Both the position numbers and the translations under genes were made by a program. Below the pieces are notes generated by a model. That model ran no database searches, was not told the DNA's origin, and worked only from the letters and a program-made list of their open reading frames with translations. From a bacterium (GTDB lineage: Bacteria; SZUA-182; SZUA-191): 14,746 nucleotides of DNA. This document shows, piece by piece, positions 12,946 to 14,746 of the stretch (position 1 is its first letter; the number at the start of each line of letters is the position of its first letter). The stretch lies in assembly GCA_003230535.1 (NCBI GenBank), contig QIEW01000090.1:1-14746 (forward strand), in the 5' to 3' direction.

Positions 12946-14481
12946 ATGAGTAAACAAATGTCACGCGCTGGAAATGATATTTTTCAGTCAGTTCCGGAAA
13001 AGTCCATGGAGTATTTTCAAGTTCCATTAATCAATGCTAATGGGTTTAGAGAGTACGATGTGCGCTGGATGATTGATAAGGAATTGAATTATCAAGGAAT
13101 TGTTGTCTTAGGCAAAGCTTTTGGGACCCAGCTGCAAAAAGAATATAATATATCTGAGGTGGTTGTAGGTTTTGATTACCGGAAATACTCAGAGAATGTT
13201 AAAAATGCCTTTGTTATTGGATTGTTATCAGCAGGCATGAATGTAATCGATATAGGTTTGTCTTTAAGTCCTATGGTTTATTTTGCACAACATGTTTTAA
13301 ATGTGAAGGGATGTGCGATGATCACCGCCAGTCATAATGAAAATGGCTGGACCGGAATTAAGCTGGGTTTCGATTTATCAAGAACCTTTGGCCCGGAGGG
13401 CATAAAAAGGTTCAAAGATATTGTTAACTCTGGTGAATATTTGGAGGGGAGAGGAAGCTATACCACCAAAGAGGGCATGATCGGGAAATATATTGATGAT
13501 GTAGATAAAAACATCCATCTTCAAAAGAAACTAAAGATTGTTGTTGCCACAGGCAATGGAACCGCTGGTATTATCGCGCCCGAAATTATGAGGAGGGCGG
13601 GTTTCGAAGTGGTAGAGTTGAATACTAATCTGGATTGGGATTTCCCGAATTTCAACCCAAATCCAGAGGACATTGGATTTCTCGAATCTATAGGAAAATG
13701 TGTAAGAGAAGAAAAAGCTGATATTGGCATAGGAATCGATGGAGATGGCGATCGTTTAGGAGTCGTTGATGAAAAGGGTGAAGAGGTATTCAGCGATAAG
13801 GTTGGTCTTATTATCGCTCGAGACCTTATCAAACAGTATCCAGGTTCCACTTTTGTTGTCGATGTTAAAACCACCGGACAATTTCTCACCGATGAAATAC
13901 TAAAGGCAGGTAATGCAAATATTGTGCTTTGGAAAACGGGTCACTCTTATATCAAATCAAAAGTGCAGGAATTAAATGCTTTGGCCGGTTTTGAGAGAAG
14001 TGGACATATGTTTTTTAATAGCCCGATTGGACGCGGTTATGACGATGCTTGCCTGGCTGCTGTTCAATTTTGCCGAATTATGTCTAAATATGACAAATCT
14101 GTTTCTGAATTGCTCTCCACTCTCCCTAAAAGTTTTCAGTCTCCGACAATGTCGCCTTATTGTGATGATCAGAAAAAATATGACGTGGTAAAGGCTGTTC
14201 TTAAATCATATGTAGAGGACCATGATAAAGGAAATTTGGTTGCAGGATTTAAAATCAAGGAGTTGATTAGCGTAAATGGTATTCGGGTTGTTTTTGAGGA
14301 TAATAGCTGGGGGTTAGTCCGGGCATCTTCCAACAAACCCGCGTTGGTTGTCGTTGCAGAATCCTTTGGGACTAAAAAACGGCTTTATGATATTATTGAT
14401 GATATCACTACTCGTCTTTCAAAATTCCCCGAAATAGGGGAATTTGATCAAACCATGCCCCCTTATAAAGGCGAGGGATAA
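12946..14481 (+). CDS. Phosphohexomutase (phosphomannomutase/phosphoglucomutase family)
   Basis: A 511-residue alpha-D-phosphohexomutase that interconverts hexose 1- and 6-phosphates through a phosphoserine. The domains are visible in order: the catalytic serine loop TASHNENGWTGIKLG (Ser129), the Mg-binding loop GIDGDGDRLG (Asp265, Asp267, Asp269), the sugar-binding loop GFERSGH (Glu350, Ser352), and the phosphate-binding loop VRASSNKPALVV near the C-terminus. The glucose or mannose preference cannot be read reliably. The enzyme is cytosolic. The ATG at 12946 has no clear ribosome binding site. Met5 (12958) and Met21 (13006) are alternative starts, and the family core begins near Asn32, so the true N-terminus may be shorter. 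The gene is visibly richer in A+T at third positions than the glucoamylase gene beside it, which hints at a different origin. No terminator with a good T-tract follows. Confidence 0.92.
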   Translation: MSKQMSRAGNDIFQSVPEKSMEYFQVPLINANGFREYDVRWMIDKELNYQGIVVLGKAFGTQLQKEYNISEVVVGFDYRKYSENVKNAFVIGLLSAGMNVIDIGLSLSPMVYFAQHVLNVKGCAMITASHNENGWTGIKLGFDLSRTFGPEGIKRFKDIVNSGEYLEGRGSYTTKEGMIGKYIDDVDKNIHLQKKLKIVVATGNGTAGIIAPEIMRRAGFEVVELNTNLDWDFPNFNPNPEDIGFLESIGKCVREEKADIGIGIDGDGDRLGVVDEKGEEVFSDKVGLIIARDLIKQYPGSTFVVDVKTTGQFLTDEILKAGNANIVLWKTGHSYIKSKVQELNALAGFERSGHMFFNSPIGRGYDDACLAAVQFCRIMSKYDKSVSELLSTLPKSFQSPTMSPYCDDQKKYDVVKAVLKSYVEDHDKGNLVAGFKIKELISVNGIRVVFEDNSWGLVRASSNKPALVVVAESFGTKKRLYDIIDDITTRLSKFPEIGEFDQTMPPYKGEG

Positions 14482-14581
14482 AGACGGGGCTGTAATCCTG
14501 TGGCTGGAGGGACGGGTTAGATGATCTGATAGGTGAAGGATGACACCCCCTTTTTACTCATTTCCCCAAAATAATTCCCGC

Positions 14582-14637
14582 AGATGCCAATAGAGTGACT
14601 ACCTTAACTAAACTGTGCGGCGCTCTATTGGCTATCT
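14582..14637. repeat. 16-bp stem hairpin downstream of the phosphohexomutase gene
   Basis: AGATGCCAATAGAGTG (14582-14597) pairs with CGCTCTATTGGCTATCT (14621-14637), allowing one G-U pair and one bulged A, around a 23-base loop. The following bases (TCTGAAATCTTTATAT) are only loosely T-rich, so it could be a weak terminator for the mutase gene or a palindromic repeat. Confidence 0.5.
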
Positions 14638-14655
14638 TCTGAAATCTTTATATCC

Positions 14656-14746
14656 TAACTCACCTTACGCAAGGATTGACAATCTACAAAAACCATAAAT
14701 TATTAACCGCGGAGGACACAGAGAGCGCGGAGGATAAACCAATTGT
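14656..14746. mobile_element. MITE-like repeat, second copy (family R2), cut by the window end
   Basis: Positions 14656-14744 match 7716-7804 at 88 of 89 bases (A14688 replaces C7748). The flanking bases differ, which fixes the left boundary at or just after T14656. The right half, including the opposite inverted end, lies beyond the window. High identity suggests recent amplification within this genome. Confidence 0.75.

Noticed and set aside
13521-13889. Reverse open frame of 122 codons inside the phosphohexomutase gene
   Set aside because: It is antisense to the conserved metal-binding region of a clear enzyme and has no recognisable domain.

Overview
The window looks like a chromosomal housekeeping region of a mid-GC Bacillota bacterium, most likely a Clostridia-type anaerobe. 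The reasons are the dnaG-rpoD core with a dinuclear-metal Nif3 protein and a coiled-coil zinc-ribbon protein downstream, strong AGGAGG-type ribosome binding sites paired with TTG and GTG starts, and a class A RNase P RNA. The assignment is an inference. The long primary sigma factor and the scattered repeats would also be at home in Deltaproteobacteria-like lineages.

Layout. At 1-102 is the end of rpsU. Then come a 114-bp MITE-like repeat (142-255), a Nif3-like gene (476-1429), DNA primase dnaG (1463-3286) and the primary sigma factor rpoD (3353-5080). Together these form the macromolecular-synthesis cluster rpsU/dnaG/rpoD. A promoter (5215-5244) precedes a CAT-anticodon tRNA (5314-5390). About 300 bp of hairpin-rich non-coding DNA follows, ending in a clear terminator (5697-5730). 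The next pair is nif3/yqfO (5914-7008) and a zinc-ribbon coiled-coil gene (7020-7718). A nest of repeats follows (7716-8164), then a small VOC-fold gene (8179-8574), an RNase HI gene (8848-9285) and the RNase P RNA gene (about 9274-9768), whose first helix overlaps the end of the RNase HI gene. The last part carries carbohydrate genes: a cytosolic GH15 glucoamylase (9938-12337) and a phosphohexomutase (12946-14481). Between them lies the relic of an IS110-family element.

Function. The left half supports replication priming, transcription initiation and translation. The RNase HI/RNase P pair concerns RNA turnover and tRNA maturation. Glucoamylase plus phosphohexomutase suggests use of intracellular alpha-glucan, but nothing in the sequence links these two genes in one operon.

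The most unusual content lies between the genes. Three small repeat families appear to have inserted exactly at gene boundaries. One has 19-bp inverted ends and a 6-bp flanking duplication. One has a 10-bp flanking duplication that covers the ribosome binding site and the first base of the nif3 start codon. One appears to supply the stop codon of the zinc-ribbon gene. The IS110 relic keeps a near-consensus promoter and three ordered stem-loops upstream of a truncated transposase start, as expected of a bridge-RNA (IS110 left-end guide RNA) locus. That reading is a hypothesis.
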